DNA of 64,000 nt from Actinophytocola sp. (lineage in GTDB: Bacteria > Actinomycetota > Actinomycetes > Mycobacteriales > Pseudonocardiaceae): positions 80,602-144,601 of the forward strand of contig WHUB01000001.1 in the NCBI GenBank assembly GCA_009377395.1, read 5' to 3'. Shown here one piece after another: positions 55,903-64,000 of this stretch (the first letter of the stretch is position 1; each line of letters begins with the position of its first letter). The notes beneath the pieces were generated by a model. That model was not told where the DNA came from. It made no database searches and was given only the letters and a program-made list of their open reading frames with translations. Position numbers and translations under genes: made by a program.

Positions 55903-56514
55903 TTACTCCTCGTGCAGTGATGCGAAGGCGATGATGTTGTCGCGGTAGCTGTCGCGGGACTGGTCGAACTCGCCACCACAGGTGATGAGCCGCAGCTCCG
56001 GTTCGGCCGTCGGCAGCCACACCTTCTCGATCGGGAACCTCGTCTTGGCGTGCTGCTCGACGCGGCCGACGACGAACACCAGCTTTTCGCCGCCCTTGAC
56101 GGTCACGATGACTCTGTCCCCTGTGGACAGTTCGCGCAGCCGGTAGAACACGTCCGGCCCCGACTCGGTGTCGACGTGGCCGAGGATCGCGGCGGGGCCC
56201 GGCTCGCCCGGGGCCGCGCCCTCGGCGAACCAGCTCAGTTCGCCGAACTCGGGCACTTCGAGCGAGCGGTCGTCGTTGAGCCCGGTCTCGGTCAGCGGGC
56301 CGCGGACGTCGATGGCCGGGATCGACACCGCGACCGGTTCCGGCATGGATTCGGGCACCCGCACCGAGCGATAGGACTTCACCGCGCCGAGGCTGGGGCC
56401 GGCCGTCGTGGTGCCGGGTCTGTCTGTTGTGGACTGATCGTCGTCGCCGCCGCATGCGGTGAGCAGCAGCAGGAGGCCGACGAACGGGGCGAGGATGCGA
56501 TGCCTGCGAGCCAT
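55903..56514 (-). CDS. Class F sortase
   Basis: 203 residues. GAGGAG precedes ATG 56514. The N-terminal segment LLLLLTAC looks like a lipobox (Cys21), which is unusual because sortases are normally held by a transmembrane helix. The catalytic triad is complete: His113 (ILGHVDT), Cys179 (LITCGG) and Arg191 (SYRDNII). Class F sortases of actinomycetes have poorly known substrates. It sits between a cupredoxin lipoprotein and a His-conserved lipoprotein. Confidence 0.88.
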   Translation of the reverse strand: MARRHRILAPFVGLLLLLTACGGDDDQSTTDRPGTTTAGPSLGAVKSYRSVRVPESMPEPVAVSIPAIDVRGPLTETGLNDDRSLEVPEFGELSWFAEGAAPGEPGPAAILGHVDTESGPDVFYRLRELSTGDRVIVTVKGGEKLVFVVGRVEQHAKTRFPIEKVWLPTAEPELRLITCGGEFDQSRDSYRDNIIAFASLHEE

Positions 56515-56533
56515 GGTGCTCCTCGGGGTGGAA

Positions 56534-56567
56534 GGGTGGGGCCCGGCCGTGTGGCCGGGCCCCACCC
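56534..56567. terminator. Strong hairpin between lipoprotein and sortase genes
   Basis: A perfect 15-bp stem (56534-56548 with 56553-56567; GGGTGGGGCCCGGCC on the 5' arm) with a GTGT loop lies just downstream of the duplicated lipoprotein gene on the minus strand. It may end or attenuate transcription into the sortase gene. Confidence 0.85.
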
Positions 56568-56572
56568 GGCTC

Positions 56573-57841
56573 TTACTTGGCGGTGCCGCCCGCGCCGGTC
56601 TCGACGCCACCGGAAGGCATCTCGCCACCCATGAACGCCACGATGCCGGCGGAAAGCGCCTCCGCGGTGTGGTACATGTGGCTGTACGCCTCGTCCCCGG
56701 TGCTGAACGCGGTCTGGTAGTCACCCGCGTGGAACGTCTTGACCTGCTCGACCAGTTGGTTGACGTGCGACTGCAGGCTCTCTGCCACCACCTCGGACGG
56801 GATGTTGCCCTGCGATGCGGTGTCGAGGAACTGCGCGAAGTCCTGCCGGTACTGCTCAAGACGCTTCAGCGCCGCGTCCTGCGCGGCCTTGTCACCCTCG
56901 GCGAGGCCGACGGTGTACTGCACGAAGAAGTCGATGTGGTTGGCCCACATCTTCATGAAGGCCTGGCCGCCTTCCTCGCCGAACACGCTGGACATCGCCG
57001 CGGTCAGATCCTCGGTGTTGTCGTTGAGGGCACCGGCGATCGCGTTGAAGTCCTTCTCGCCGGCGACACCGGAACGCATGGCCTCCATGGCGAGCTGTGC
57101 GTGCTCGCCGAGCAGCTGCCCGAGGCTGGAGCGGAGGTCGACCGCCTGGCCCTCGACCGAGCCCGCGAAACCGTCCTGAGTGGACACGATCGCACTGGCG
57201 AGGCCCTGCGCCGTCTCGAACATGTGGGCGTACGCCTCCCGCTCGATGGCGGCCGCCCGCTGGTAGTCGCCGGCGTGGTAGGCGTCGATCTGGCTGACCA
57301 GCTGGTCGACGTGGTGCTGCAGCAGCTCGGCGACGGCGCTCTGCGTCAGCTTGCCGTTGGTCGCGCCTTCCAGGAACGCGCCGAAGTCCTGCCGGTACTG
57401 GTCCAGCTGCTTCAACGCCTTCTGCTGCTTCGCCTTGTCGCCCTTGGCGAGGCCAGTGGTGTAGTCGACGAAGAATCCGATGTGGTTCGTCCACAGCGTG
57501 TTGAACTTCGAGGCGGCCTCGTCGCCGTAGACCAGTCGGATGGACTCGGTCAGGTCCTCGGTGTTCTTGCCGAGCGCGGCGGCGGCCGCGTCGTAATGCT
57601 CCTGACCGTCGACCCCGGCACGCATTGCCTCGATGGCGAGCAGCGCGTGCTGGCCGAGCTGTTGTTCCAGCGTGATACGCAGTTCCTCGGCCGTCACCTG
57701 GGTCTGCGAGTTGGCGACGTTGGTGACGTGTCCGGTATCGGTCGTGGTTGTCGTCGCCACCGTCGCGCCCCCGCACGCCGTGACGAGCAGGCCCACCGCG
57801 GCGGACACCGCGACGATCCTGGTTCGAGATAGCAGAGACAT
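56573..57841 (-). CDS. Lipoprotein with two tandem His-conserved helical domains
   Basis: 422 residues. GAAGGG precedes ATG 57841; lipobox VTAC (Cys23). The mature protein is two copies of a helical unit of about 165-170 residues (from about residues 50 and 220). Both copies keep LGxHAxLAxEAMRxGV, WxNHIxFFVxYTxGLAxGD, QYRQDFxxFL, xHVxQLV, xHAGDY and AYxHMxxTA, so five His and one Met recur in step. This suggests metal or haem binding, perhaps copper given the cupredoxin neighbour; that is inference. I do not know a named family. Confidence 0.75.
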   Translation of the reverse strand: MSLLSRTRIVAVSAAVGLLVTACGGATVATTTTTDTGHVTNVANSQTQVTAEELRITLEQQLGQHALLAIEAMRAGVDGQEHYDAAAAALGKNTEDLTESIRLVYGDEAASKFNTLWTNHIGFFVDYTTGLAKGDKAKQQKALKQLDQYRQDFGAFLEGATNGKLTQSAVAELLQHHVDQLVSQIDAYHAGDYQRAAAIEREAYAHMFETAQGLASAIVSTQDGFAGSVEGQAVDLRSSLGQLLGEHAQLAMEAMRSGVAGEKDFNAIAGALNDNTEDLTAAMSSVFGEEGGQAFMKMWANHIDFFVQYTVGLAEGDKAAQDAALKRLEQYRQDFAQFLDTASQGNIPSEVVAESLQSHVNQLVEQVKTFHAGDYQTAFSTGDEAYSHMYHTAEALSAGIVAFMGGEMPSGGVETGAGGTAK

Positions 57842-57972
57842 GGCTAACCCTTCGTAGTCGGTCGTGTAGCCAGCACGAGTGATTCGGACCACCCGGTGTC
57901 CCGGATTGGTCCGGTGGTGCGATGCGGTGGATCAGTGGGGACAATCCGATGTGGTGAATGAGAGGAGTCGGC

Positions 57973-58854
57973 ATGCCCGATGACCCCGGCGTGGCGTTCG
58001 TGCTCTCCGGCGGCGGCAGTCTTGGCGCGATCCAGGTGGGCATGGTGCAGGCGCTCTACGAGCGCGACATCGCACCCGACGTGATCACGGCGGCCTCGGC
58101 GGGCGCGCTCAACGGCGCGTTCCTCGCCTCCCGGCCGACGACGTCGGACACCGCGGACCGGCTCGCGGAGGTGTGGTCCGGGCTCGACACGGGCGACGTC
58201 TTCCCGTTCAGCCCGCTGACGGCGATGCTCGGCGCGCTCGGCTGCCAGGATCACCTCGTCGGCTCGGGCAAGCTGCGCGAGCTGGTCGAGAAGTGGGTCG
58301 AGTTGGACGACCTCGGACAGGCGCCGATCCCGCTGCACGTCATCGCGACCGGCCTGCTCAGCGGCGCCGAGCTGCGGCTGTCGTCGGGACCCGCGGTCAG
58401 TGCCGTGCTCGCCAGCGCCGCGCTGCCCGGGGTGTTCCCGCCGGTGCGCAGGGAAGGGCGGGTGCTCGTCGACGGCGGCGTCACCGACAACACGCCGGTG
58501 TCAGACGCGATCGCGCTTGGCGCGCGGAAGATCTATGTGTTGCCGACCGGCTACGCGTGTGACCTGAAGGAGCCGCCGCGCTCGGCCATTGGCGTGGCGT
58601 TGCAGTCGCTGAACGTGCTGATCCATCGGCGGCTGGTGCTCGACATCCAGCGCGTGCCGGAGTCGGTCGAGCTGGTGGTGCTGCCGCCGCTGTGCCCGCT
58701 CGACGTCGTCCCGGTCGACCTGTCGTACGGCGAGGAGCTGATCCGTCGCAGCCGAGAGCAGTCGCGCCGGTTCCTCGATGAGCTGCCGGATGACAGGCAC
58801 GTGGTGCCCGAGCTCATGGGGCGGGCGTACCATCCCCACGCCGAATCGGCGTGA
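57973..58854 (+). CDS. Patatin-like phospholipase family protein
   Basis: 293 residues. GAGGAG precedes ATG 57973. The oxyanion loop SGGGSLGAIQVG is intact and the catalytic Asp is in DGGVTDN (Asp167). The nucleophile Ser42 lies in AASAG, so the usual GxSxG elbow has Ala at its first position. Probable cytosolic or membrane-associated lipid acyl hydrolase. Divergent from the duplicated lipoprotein gene. Confidence 0.87.
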   Translation: MPDDPGVAFVLSGGGSLGAIQVGMVQALYERDIAPDVITAASAGALNGAFLASRPTTSDTADRLAEVWSGLDTGDVFPFSPLTAMLGALGCQDHLVGSGKLRELVEKWVELDDLGQAPIPLHVIATGLLSGAELRLSSGPAVSAVLASAALPGVFPPVRREGRVLVDGGVTDNTPVSDAIALGARKIYVLPTGYACDLKEPPRSAIGVALQSLNVLIHRRLVLDIQRVPESVELVVLPPLCPLDVVPVDLSYGEELIRRSREQSRRFLDELPDDRHVVPELMGRAYHPHAESA

Positions 58855-58861
58855 GGATTGG

Positions 58862-59101
58862 TCAGGCCGCCTTGACGCCGCGCCGCACCAGGTCGCGCCG
58901 CTCCTGCTCGGTGGTGCCACCGAAGACGCCGTAGTCCAGCCCGTTGTCCAGCGCGAACTGGAGACACCGCTCGCGCACCGGGCAGCGGGCGCACACGCTC
59001 TTCGCCTCGTCGGCCTGCTTCGCGCCAGGACCGACATCGGTGACCGGGAAGAACAGCTCCGGGTCCTCGTCGCGGCAGGCGGCGCGATGCCGCCAGTCCA
59101 T
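58862..59101 (-). CDS. WhiB family iron-sulfur transcription factor
   Basis: 79 residues. Four Cys (AACRDED; SVCARCPVRERCLQ) coordinate a [4Fe-4S] cluster; the WhiB turn reads GVFGGTT instead of GVWGG. The N-terminus MDWRHRAACRDEDPELFFPV is very like WhiB1/WhiB2-type proteins. ATG 59101 is used by homology; GTG 59116, nine bases after AGGAGG, is a real alternative adding five residues. No AT-hook typical of WhiB7 is present. Confidence 0.88.
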   Translation of the reverse strand: MDWRHRAACRDEDPELFFPVTDVGPGAKQADEAKSVCARCPVRERCLQFALDNGLDYGVFGGTTEQERRDLVRRGVKAA

Positions 59102-59298
59102 TCCGTCTCGCCTCACCTCGCGCCACCTCCTTCGTTCGATGTCCGTTGGGCATGCGGGATCGCGGCAGCAATCCTCGCGCCGGGTGAGAATCTGGGTTTG
59201 CCGGTGTCGTGGGTACCCACTGGGAGCGCGGGTTATGAGACCGCGCTCCGGCAACCTAGGTGTCAACGCCGGGCGGCGGGCTGTTGTTCCCGCGCTGG

Positions 59299-60084
59299 TC
59301 AGCTCGCGAGCAGCCGCTGCCGCAGCCGGTTGACGTCGCCGGCGCCGAAGCCGTTCTCGTCGAGCCAGCCGAGGACGCCGTTGTGCTCGGTGTCCAGGTG
59401 CCCGAGGAACGACGTCATGGTGTGCTCGCGCGGGGTGTGGGCGTCTTCGGGCAGCCGGTCGACGTCGGTCGCGTAGGTCGGCGAGGACCGGAGCCGGGCG
59501 AGGATCGCCGCGATGCGCTGGCTGGTCGCCGCGTAGTCGGCCACGATGGCGTCCTGCGTCACGTCGGCGACGGACAGCGCCAGCGCGACCACGACGCCGG
59601 TGCGGTCCTTGCCCGCGGCGCAGTGCACGATGGCCGCGCCGTCGGTATCGGCGATGGTGCGCAGCGCGTTGACCACGCTGTCCGGCCGGTCGGCGAGGTA
59701 GCGCAGGTAGATCGCGCAGACGACGTCGTGGGGCGCGGTGGCCAGGATCCGCTCTCTGCGCTTCGCGAACGTCTCGGCGGCGGCGTCGGTGGCCGCGCCC
59801 GCCTCGGGCAGCATCGAGTGGTGGGTGTGACGGATCGAGCCGATCTTGGTGAGCGGCCCAGGGCCCTCTGAGGTGACCTCGCCGGTGGTGCGGAGGTCAA
59901 TCACGGTGCGGAGGTCGTGCTCCTCGACGAGCTTGGTGACGTCGCGGGGCGTGAGACCTTGCAGGTTGTCCGAGCGCAGCAGCCTGCCGGGCAGGGTCTT
60001 GCCGCCGTCGGCGGTCGGCATGCCGCCGACGTCACGGACGTTGACCGCACCTTCGAAATCGATCCAGCGCACGTCACCATTCAT
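59299..60084 (-). CDS. Tyrosine-protein phosphatase (PtpB-like)
   Basis: 261 residues. The P-loop HCAAGKDRTG holds the catalytic Cys and the extra Lys-Asp typical of the MptpB-type dual-specificity/lipid phosphatases. NVRDVGGMPT near residue 15 and LRSDNLQGL near 36 are family hallmarks. Substrate unknown. Confidence 0.9.
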   Translation of the reverse strand: MNGDVRWIDFEGAVNVRDVGGMPTADGGKTLPGRLLRSDNLQGLTPRDVTKLVEEHDLRTVIDLRTTGEVTSEGPGPLTKIGSIRHTHHSMLPEAGAATDAAAETFAKRRERILATAPHDVVCAIYLRYLADRPDSVVNALRTIADTDGAAIVHCAAGKDRTGVVVALALSVADVTQDAIVADYAATSQRIAAILARLRSSPTYATDVDRLPEDAHTPREHTMTSFLGHLDTEHNGVLGWLDENGFGAGDVNRLRQRLLAS

Positions 60085-60132
60085 ACCGTCGAGTGGTGCC
60101 TCCGTGCCATCGATTTCTCCGTGGGGACGGTC

Positions 60133-60975
60133 TCACCTGGCTGCTTCGATGACGCGCACGGCCTGCGCGCTGCGGCCGGCGCAGCGCGGCAGCGTCCCGG
60201 CGAACTCGGCGGGTCGTCGTAGCGTGGCGTGGCCGAACCCGGCTTCGTGTAAGGCGGATTCGGTCTCGGCGGGGCCGGTGAAGTGCAGGTGCACGCGGCC
60301 CCGGACGAACGCGGACAGCGCCGCGACGGCGGTCTTGTTGACCGTGCTCTGGTTGTCGCTGCCGAGGTGGATGTCGGAGAGGTAGACGCCGGTCGGGAAT
60401 CCGCCGAGGACGGTGGCGAACCGGGTCCACATCGCGCGCACGCTGGTGAGGTCGAAGTAGTTCACCAGGCCCTCGGTGATGATCGCGAGGCCCTTCGCCG
60501 GGTCGAGTGTGGCGGCGAGGTCGGCGAGGCTGCCGGGGCCGCTGTCGAGCATCGCGTCAACGTCCTCGACTCGGTGCTTCGGATGGCGCTCGCCGGTGTC
60601 GCCCAGCATGCGGCGCTTGCGTTCGGCCATGGCGGGCAGGTCCGCCTCGATGTAGGTGAGGGCGTCGCCGAAGCGCCGGGTGAACCGCAGGCCTCGGCCG
60701 GACAGTCCAGCGGCGACCTCGATCACCTGGCTGACGTGACGGTGCTCGATGGCTGCGGTGAGCAGGTGGTCGATCACCTCGTGCCGCGCGAGCAGGTAGT
60801 GCTCGAGGTGTGGCTGGCCGAGCCGGGCGGAGGCCGCGTTGGCGGGCGCGAGGGCGTTGTAGAGCAGTCGGCCGGTGCCGGTCGCGAGCGCGGGATGCGA
60901 CAGGCCGTTGCGCACCCAGACGTAGCCGGTGTAGTGCGCCGTCGGGCTGATCCGATCGGAACCGCCGGTGAGCAT
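60133..60975 (-). CDS. SAM-dependent methyltransferase (leucine carboxyl methyltransferase-like)
   Basis: 280 residues from ATG 60975 (GTG 61002 also in frame). The pattern HEVIDHLLTAAIEHRHVSQVIEVAAGLSGRGLRF, YIEADLPAM and IITEGLVNYFD matches the LCM/PPM1-type methyltransferases common in actinomycetes. No membrane segment. It lies 48 bases upstream of the phosphatase gene and may be cotranscribed. Substrate unknown. Confidence 0.82.
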   Translation of the reverse strand: MLTGGSDRISPTAHYTGYVWVRNGLSHPALATGTGRLLYNALAPANAASARLGQPHLEHYLLARHEVIDHLLTAAIEHRHVSQVIEVAAGLSGRGLRFTRRFGDALTYIEADLPAMAERKRRMLGDTGERHPKHRVEDVDAMLDSGPGSLADLAATLDPAKGLAIITEGLVNYFDLTSVRAMWTRFATVLGGFPTGVYLSDIHLGSDNQSTVNKTAVAALSAFVRGRVHLHFTGPAETESALHEAGFGHATLRRPAEFAGTLPRCAGRSAQAVRVIEAAR

Positions 60976-61002
60976 CACGGTGGGGAGTTTACTTCGGCGC
61001 AC

Positions 61003-61821
61003 GGCGTTGGGCGTTGATGTGGGGCGACCGGGCTCGAACGCCGGAACCTATGGATAAGAAGTCATTGATCAAACCCCAGAGATCTTGAAAAGACAGTTCG
61101 CGTGCAGGGTGTCTACCTGCGATTTCTTCCAACACCAGAATCATCTTTTAGTTCGTGAACGGCCCGATGAAGGTCGCCGGTGACGTCGGCACGGTTGCCG
61201 GATGTCAGGTCAGCAACAGGGTCTTGCCGATGGCCTGGCGAGTTTGGTTCGTTTCATGGCAGGCCTCCCTTTGACATCGGGCAGTGCGCGGAGAGTTGTG
61301 CCTGTAGTTCGCCCACGGGAGCCCGCGTGTTTCAGACAGTTCGCTCGCCGGCGCGTGTCCGTGCGGCCGTCGTACACCGGCGTCTGGCCGACAAACCGTG
61401 GAACCCCGATCCGAACGGCGATCTGACATGGCGACAGCGCTGGCACTGCCGCACCGTCCCAGCTACCCGGAAACGTGGCTATGGCCTTGGTCAAGGCCGG
61501 GCCGCGGCCCACCGTGGTCTCGCCCGGTACGCCTCGTTCTAGCCGAGCTGCCGACCCCGTTAACCGTGTCGGCAGCTCAGTAGCCAGGTCCCGCGATCGG
61601 GGCTAGCAGGCCCCGTCGTCGTACCCCGGGAGCGGGCGCCTTGGGCTTCCTGTCTCACGCAGAGTTTCAGCCGAGGCGCTCTATGGCCATCATGACCTTC
61701 GGGGTGGTGCTGCGAACTCGCGAGCCCGACGCCATATGCCGAGAACGCCGACTTGACCGCCGACATGCGAGATGTTCTCGACACCTCAACGCTACACCTC
61801 CCGGACACCCGTCCGCGTATC
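61003..61821. other. Gene-poor region with hairpins and degenerate sequence
   Basis: About 820 bases of lower and uneven GC with no convincing gene on either strand. At 61020-61078 a tRNA-like stretch occurs on the minus strand (TTCGA loop, CTT anticodon-like triplet, TGGGG/CCCCA ends) but stems do not pair well. A minus-strand frame at 61257 (MKRTKLARPSARPCC) has GGGAGG ahead but only 15 codons. Two hairpins follow at 61545 and 61598. The stretch may be decayed mobile or regulatory DNA. Confidence 0.45.
61545..61578. terminator. Perfect 11-bp hairpin
   Basis: GAGCTGCCGAC (61545-61555) pairs with GTCGGCAGCTC (61568-61578). A second hairpin, CGGGGC/GCCCCG, lies at 61598-61615. They are 200-280 bases beyond the desaturase stop on the minus strand; a terminator role is likely but there is no T tract. 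Confidence 0.6.
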
Positions 61822-62792
61822 TCAGGCGGGCGAGCTATCCGGATCGGTTTGTTTACGGGCAAGGCGTTCCGGTTTCGGCCACCGCACGTGGGAGGCCCAG
61901 CGAAGCTTCTCGAACAGCCAGATGAGCCTGGCGGAGACGTCGAGCTGGCCGCGGCCGACGCCGTGGCGTGCGCCGGTGGGGTCGGCGTGGTGGGAGTTGT
62001 GCCAGGACTCTCCGAACGACAGCAGCGCCAGTGGCCAGAAGTTGGCCGACTTGTCGCGGGAGGCGAAGGGACGGTCGCCGATCATGTGGCAGATGGAGTT
62101 GACCGACCAGGTGACGTGGTGCAGCAGGGCCATGCGGACAAGACCTGCCCAGAAGAACGCGGTCAGTGCACCCCACCAGGACAGGGTGATGACGCCGCCC
62201 AGCAACGCGGGGAGCAGTAGCGTGGTGATAGTCAGCAACGGAAACAGCCGGTCGACGACGCGGATGTCGCGGTCGCCGAGCAGGTCCGGGGCGAACCGCT
62301 TGATGTTGGTGCGGTCTCGCGCGAACAGGCAGCCCATGTGGGCGTGCCAGAACCCCCTGGCCAGGGCGGCAGCCGAGGTGCCGAAACGCCACGGCGAGTG
62401 CGGGTCGCCCTCACGGTCGGCGTAGGCGTGGTGCCGCCGGTGATCGGCGACCCAGGCGATGACCGAACCCTGCACGGACATGCTGCCCGCGACGGCAAGT
62501 GTCACCCGCAGCGCCCGCTTGGCTTTGAACGCGCGATGGGTGAACAGCCGGTGAAACCCCACGGTGACACCCAGGCCGGTGAGGATATAGAGCGCCGCGG
62601 CCAGTGCCACGTCGGTCCAGCCAAGACCCCAGCCCCACGCGACAGGTACCGCCGCGATCAGGGCGAGCAGGGGACAACGACGAAGACCTTGACCAGCGAC
62701 GTCTCAGCAGTGGACTTCTGGCCATCGAGTATCGGCTCGGGCCTGCGGTCAGATGGAGTGCCCACACGAGGGGCGGAGATTGTTGATGTCAT
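61822..62792 (-). pseudogene. Acyl-CoA/fatty acid desaturase, frameshifted near the N-terminus
   Basis: Membrane di-iron desaturase. All three His boxes are intact in the downstream frame: HRLFTH, HRRHH and HNSHH. The natural start is ATG 62792 (GGAGG ahead), which encodes MTSTISAPRVGTPSDRR and continues to LVKVFVVV, then meets a stop. Shifting frame at the G4 run 62670-62673 (C4 on the coding strand) restores the family sequence PLLALIAAVPVAWGWGLGW, so one base is missing from a C5 tract. Either a decayed gene, a phase-variable tract, or a sequencing error. The intact 3' frame (61822-62610) alone lacks the first helix. Confidence 0.82.
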
Positions 62793-62943
62793 GGTGCTAC
62801 CTCCCGGTAGCGGGTCGTGATGGCCACCCGAGGTAGGTCAGCTAGCACTTCGATGTTCGGTGGACGGCCCACCGGAGCGGGTTGCCGTCGCACCTGCGGG
62901 ATACCCACGCGGGCGCGACGGCAACCATGCTCGGACTAACGGA

Positions 62944-63144
62944 TCAGAGCGCGCGCACGCGGCTGGCCTGCGGGCCCTTCTGGCCCTGGGTCAGCTCGAA
63001 CTCGACACGCTGGTTCTCCTCGAGGCTACGAAACCCCTCGCCGTCGATCTCGGAATAGTGCACGAACGCATCGGGGCCATCCGTGCGCTCGATGAAGCCG
63101 AAACCCTTTTCGGCGTTGAACCATTTGACGGTTCCCTGGGTCAT
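62944..63144 (-). CDS. cspA: Cold shock protein
   Basis: 66-residue single OB-fold RNA chaperone: [19 protein letters not shown] (RNP1), DAFVHYSEI (RNP2) and the C-terminal QGPQASRV-like strand ([11 protein letters not shown]). AGGGAGA precedes the ATG. It lies 150 bases from the desaturase, a pairing that fits cold or membrane-fluidity response; the link is inferred. Confidence 0.95.
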   Translation of the reverse strand: MTQGTVKWFNAEKGFGFIERTDGPDAFVHYSEIDGEGFRSLEENQRVEFELTQGQKGPQASRVRAL

Positions 63145-63425
63145 ACTGTCTCCCTTTCAGGGTCATGCCGGGATCGCACTGTGCACTCCCGGGGCCGGGT
63201 AGGTCCGACGGCGACTTCCTCGGCTTGACCTGCAAGGAGAGAAACGACGCCCGCACCAAGGTTCTGGGCGAGCGTGCTTTGGAACACGAACACTTCAAGA
63301 ACTTCGACCACCCAGTCCAACGCGCACCGGCGCGGGTTTGTTCCGGACTGCTTCCGGACCGCGTCGAGTCGATGGCCTCACAGAACCCGGTGGCGCGGTC
63401 GTAGCCGCAGTCAACGCCCTGCTCG
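63145..63425. other. Intergenic region upstream of the cold-shock gene
   Basis: 281 bases between cspA and the DUF6292 gene, both on the minus strand. No gene or terminator is supported; it should contain the cspA promoter and 5' leader. Confidence 0.45.
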
Positions 63426-63893
63426 TCAGTCCGAAATGTACTTGGCGAGGCGCGAGGCAAGCCTGTGTCGGCCGATGGATTCGCGCGGAGACCGGTCAAC
63501 CTCGGCCCGGATTCGGGTCACTGCGAGAGTGTTCGTCACGAACCGGGCGAGCATGCGAGGTGGCGGCAGCGGGTCGTCGCCGAACTCGGCCACGACGACG
63601 GGCAGTTCCGCCGGTTCCGTCTCCACGGCGACCGACCATCCGGCGCGCTCGCTCCAGTTGAGCATGAGATCACGTCCAGGACGTGGCGGCCAGCGCACTG
63701 CCAGTCCGAGATAAGCGGTCGCGGTATCGCTGACCTCGAAGCTCGTACCTTCCAAAGGAAGATCCAACTCTCGCGCTACCTCGCGAACGTAGCCGGCCAG
63801 GCCACGGAGCAGTTCGGGTGTGTCGTCGATATCGATGTTCATCTCGGCCCATCCTGTCGCCGCCGGCTCGATCGGGTCGTCGGTGCGGGCCAC
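63426..63893 (-). CDS. DUF6292 family protein
   Basis: 155 residues if GTG 63893 is used; ATG 63842 would give 138 residues starting MNIDIDDTPELLRGL, and neither has a clear ribosome binding site. The family core is LAGYVREVARELDLP, FEVSDTATAYLGLAVRW and GRDLMLNWSERAGWSVAVET. Small actinobacterial protein of unknown role, often in several copies per genome and in accessory regions. An in-frame stop lies upstream at about 63966. Confidence 0.75.
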   Translation of the reverse strand: MARTDDPIEPAATGWAEMNIDIDDTPELLRGLAGYVREVARELDLPLEGTSFEVSDTATAYLGLAVRWPPRPGRDLMLNWSERAGWSVAVETEPAELPVVVAEFGDDPLPPPRMLARFVTNTLAVTRIRAEVDRSPRESIGRHRLASRLAKYISD

Positions 63894-64000
63894 AACCCAG
63901 TCGAGCGGACTCCGAACCGGGTCACCGGCAACCGCAAGGTCAGCCAGGACGACTCGATGACTCCCTCAACAATCTACGTGCGCGGGTCCGGCCCGTTCGG

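Noticed and set aside
61180-61862. Frames of 100-120 codons on both strands of the gene-poor stretch
   Set aside because: No ribosome binding site of good quality, no recognisable motif, and composition unlike neighbouring genes.

Overview
The window is chromosomal DNA of a high-GC actinomycete, most likely a Pseudonocardiaceae-type organism. Evidence: mycothiol synthase (mshD), a WhiB protein, GlnR, DUF5318, LmeA, an EspG/PPE-like/DUF3558 gene set, many GTG starts, and long antisense ORFs typical of very high GC. Three blocks keep the gene order known from Mycobacterium tuberculosis: ino1-PadR-DUF5318-ponA1-GT87...rpsF-ssb-rpsR-rplI-dnaB; fbaA...DUF3151...purA; and DUF1416-sulfurtransferase-thioredoxin-LmeA-GlnR-MshD-Pst-PhoU. 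The rpsF-dnaB block usually lies near the replication origin.

Layout. 1-10.3 kb: aminotransferase fragment, then an alpha-glucoside uptake and hydrolysis locus (two paralogous LacI regulators, ABC ATPase, binding lipoprotein, two permeases, GH13 glucosidase, aldo/keto reductase) with an identical 16-bp operator at two promoters. 10.3-14.4 kb: MFS transporter and a four-gene type VII secretion accessory operon. 14.4-24 kb: purD, ino1, PadR, ponA1, GT87, nfo. 24-31 kb: two exported Pro/Gly-rich proteins, the ribosomal/ssb operon with a leader able to hide the rpsF Shine-Dalgarno, a cluster of DnaA-box-like nonamers, and dnaB carrying an intein with class 3 signatures. 31-37.5 kb: SDR, fbaA, a 30-residue membrane peptide, purA, a VapBC pair and a short Erm(37)-like methyltransferase. 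37.5-42.5 kb: a sulfur-transfer operon with a putative leaderless cysteine leader ORF, LmeA, GlnR, MshD. 42.6-48.9 kb: PHO-box-like repeats, pstS-C-A with two tandem pstB genes, an atypical winged-helix regulator and phoU. 48.9-60.98 kb: LCP protein, GGDEF protein, Dus, DUF6328, dodecin, FadD6-like ligase, an envelope cluster (cupredoxin lipoprotein, class F sortase, duplicated His-conserved lipoprotein), patatin, WhiB, tyrosine phosphatase, methyltransferase. 61-64 kb: a gene-poor, more accessory-looking stretch with a frameshifted desaturase, a cold-shock gene and a DUF6292 gene.

Two families of short intergenic tandem repeats recur. Family A has an exact 22-bp period at three loci and occurs in both orientations; two genes end inside a unit with the same Arg-Val-Pro-stop. 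Family B has an exact 21-bp period at two loci.

The strongest candidates for unusual biology are the DnaB class 3 intein with zinc-knuckle insertions in its endonuclease, the DnaA-box cluster plus SOS-like box ahead of dnaB, the leaderless cysteine attenuator candidate, the phased repeats touching gene ends, and the duplicated His-conserved lipoprotein beside a cupredoxin and a sortase.
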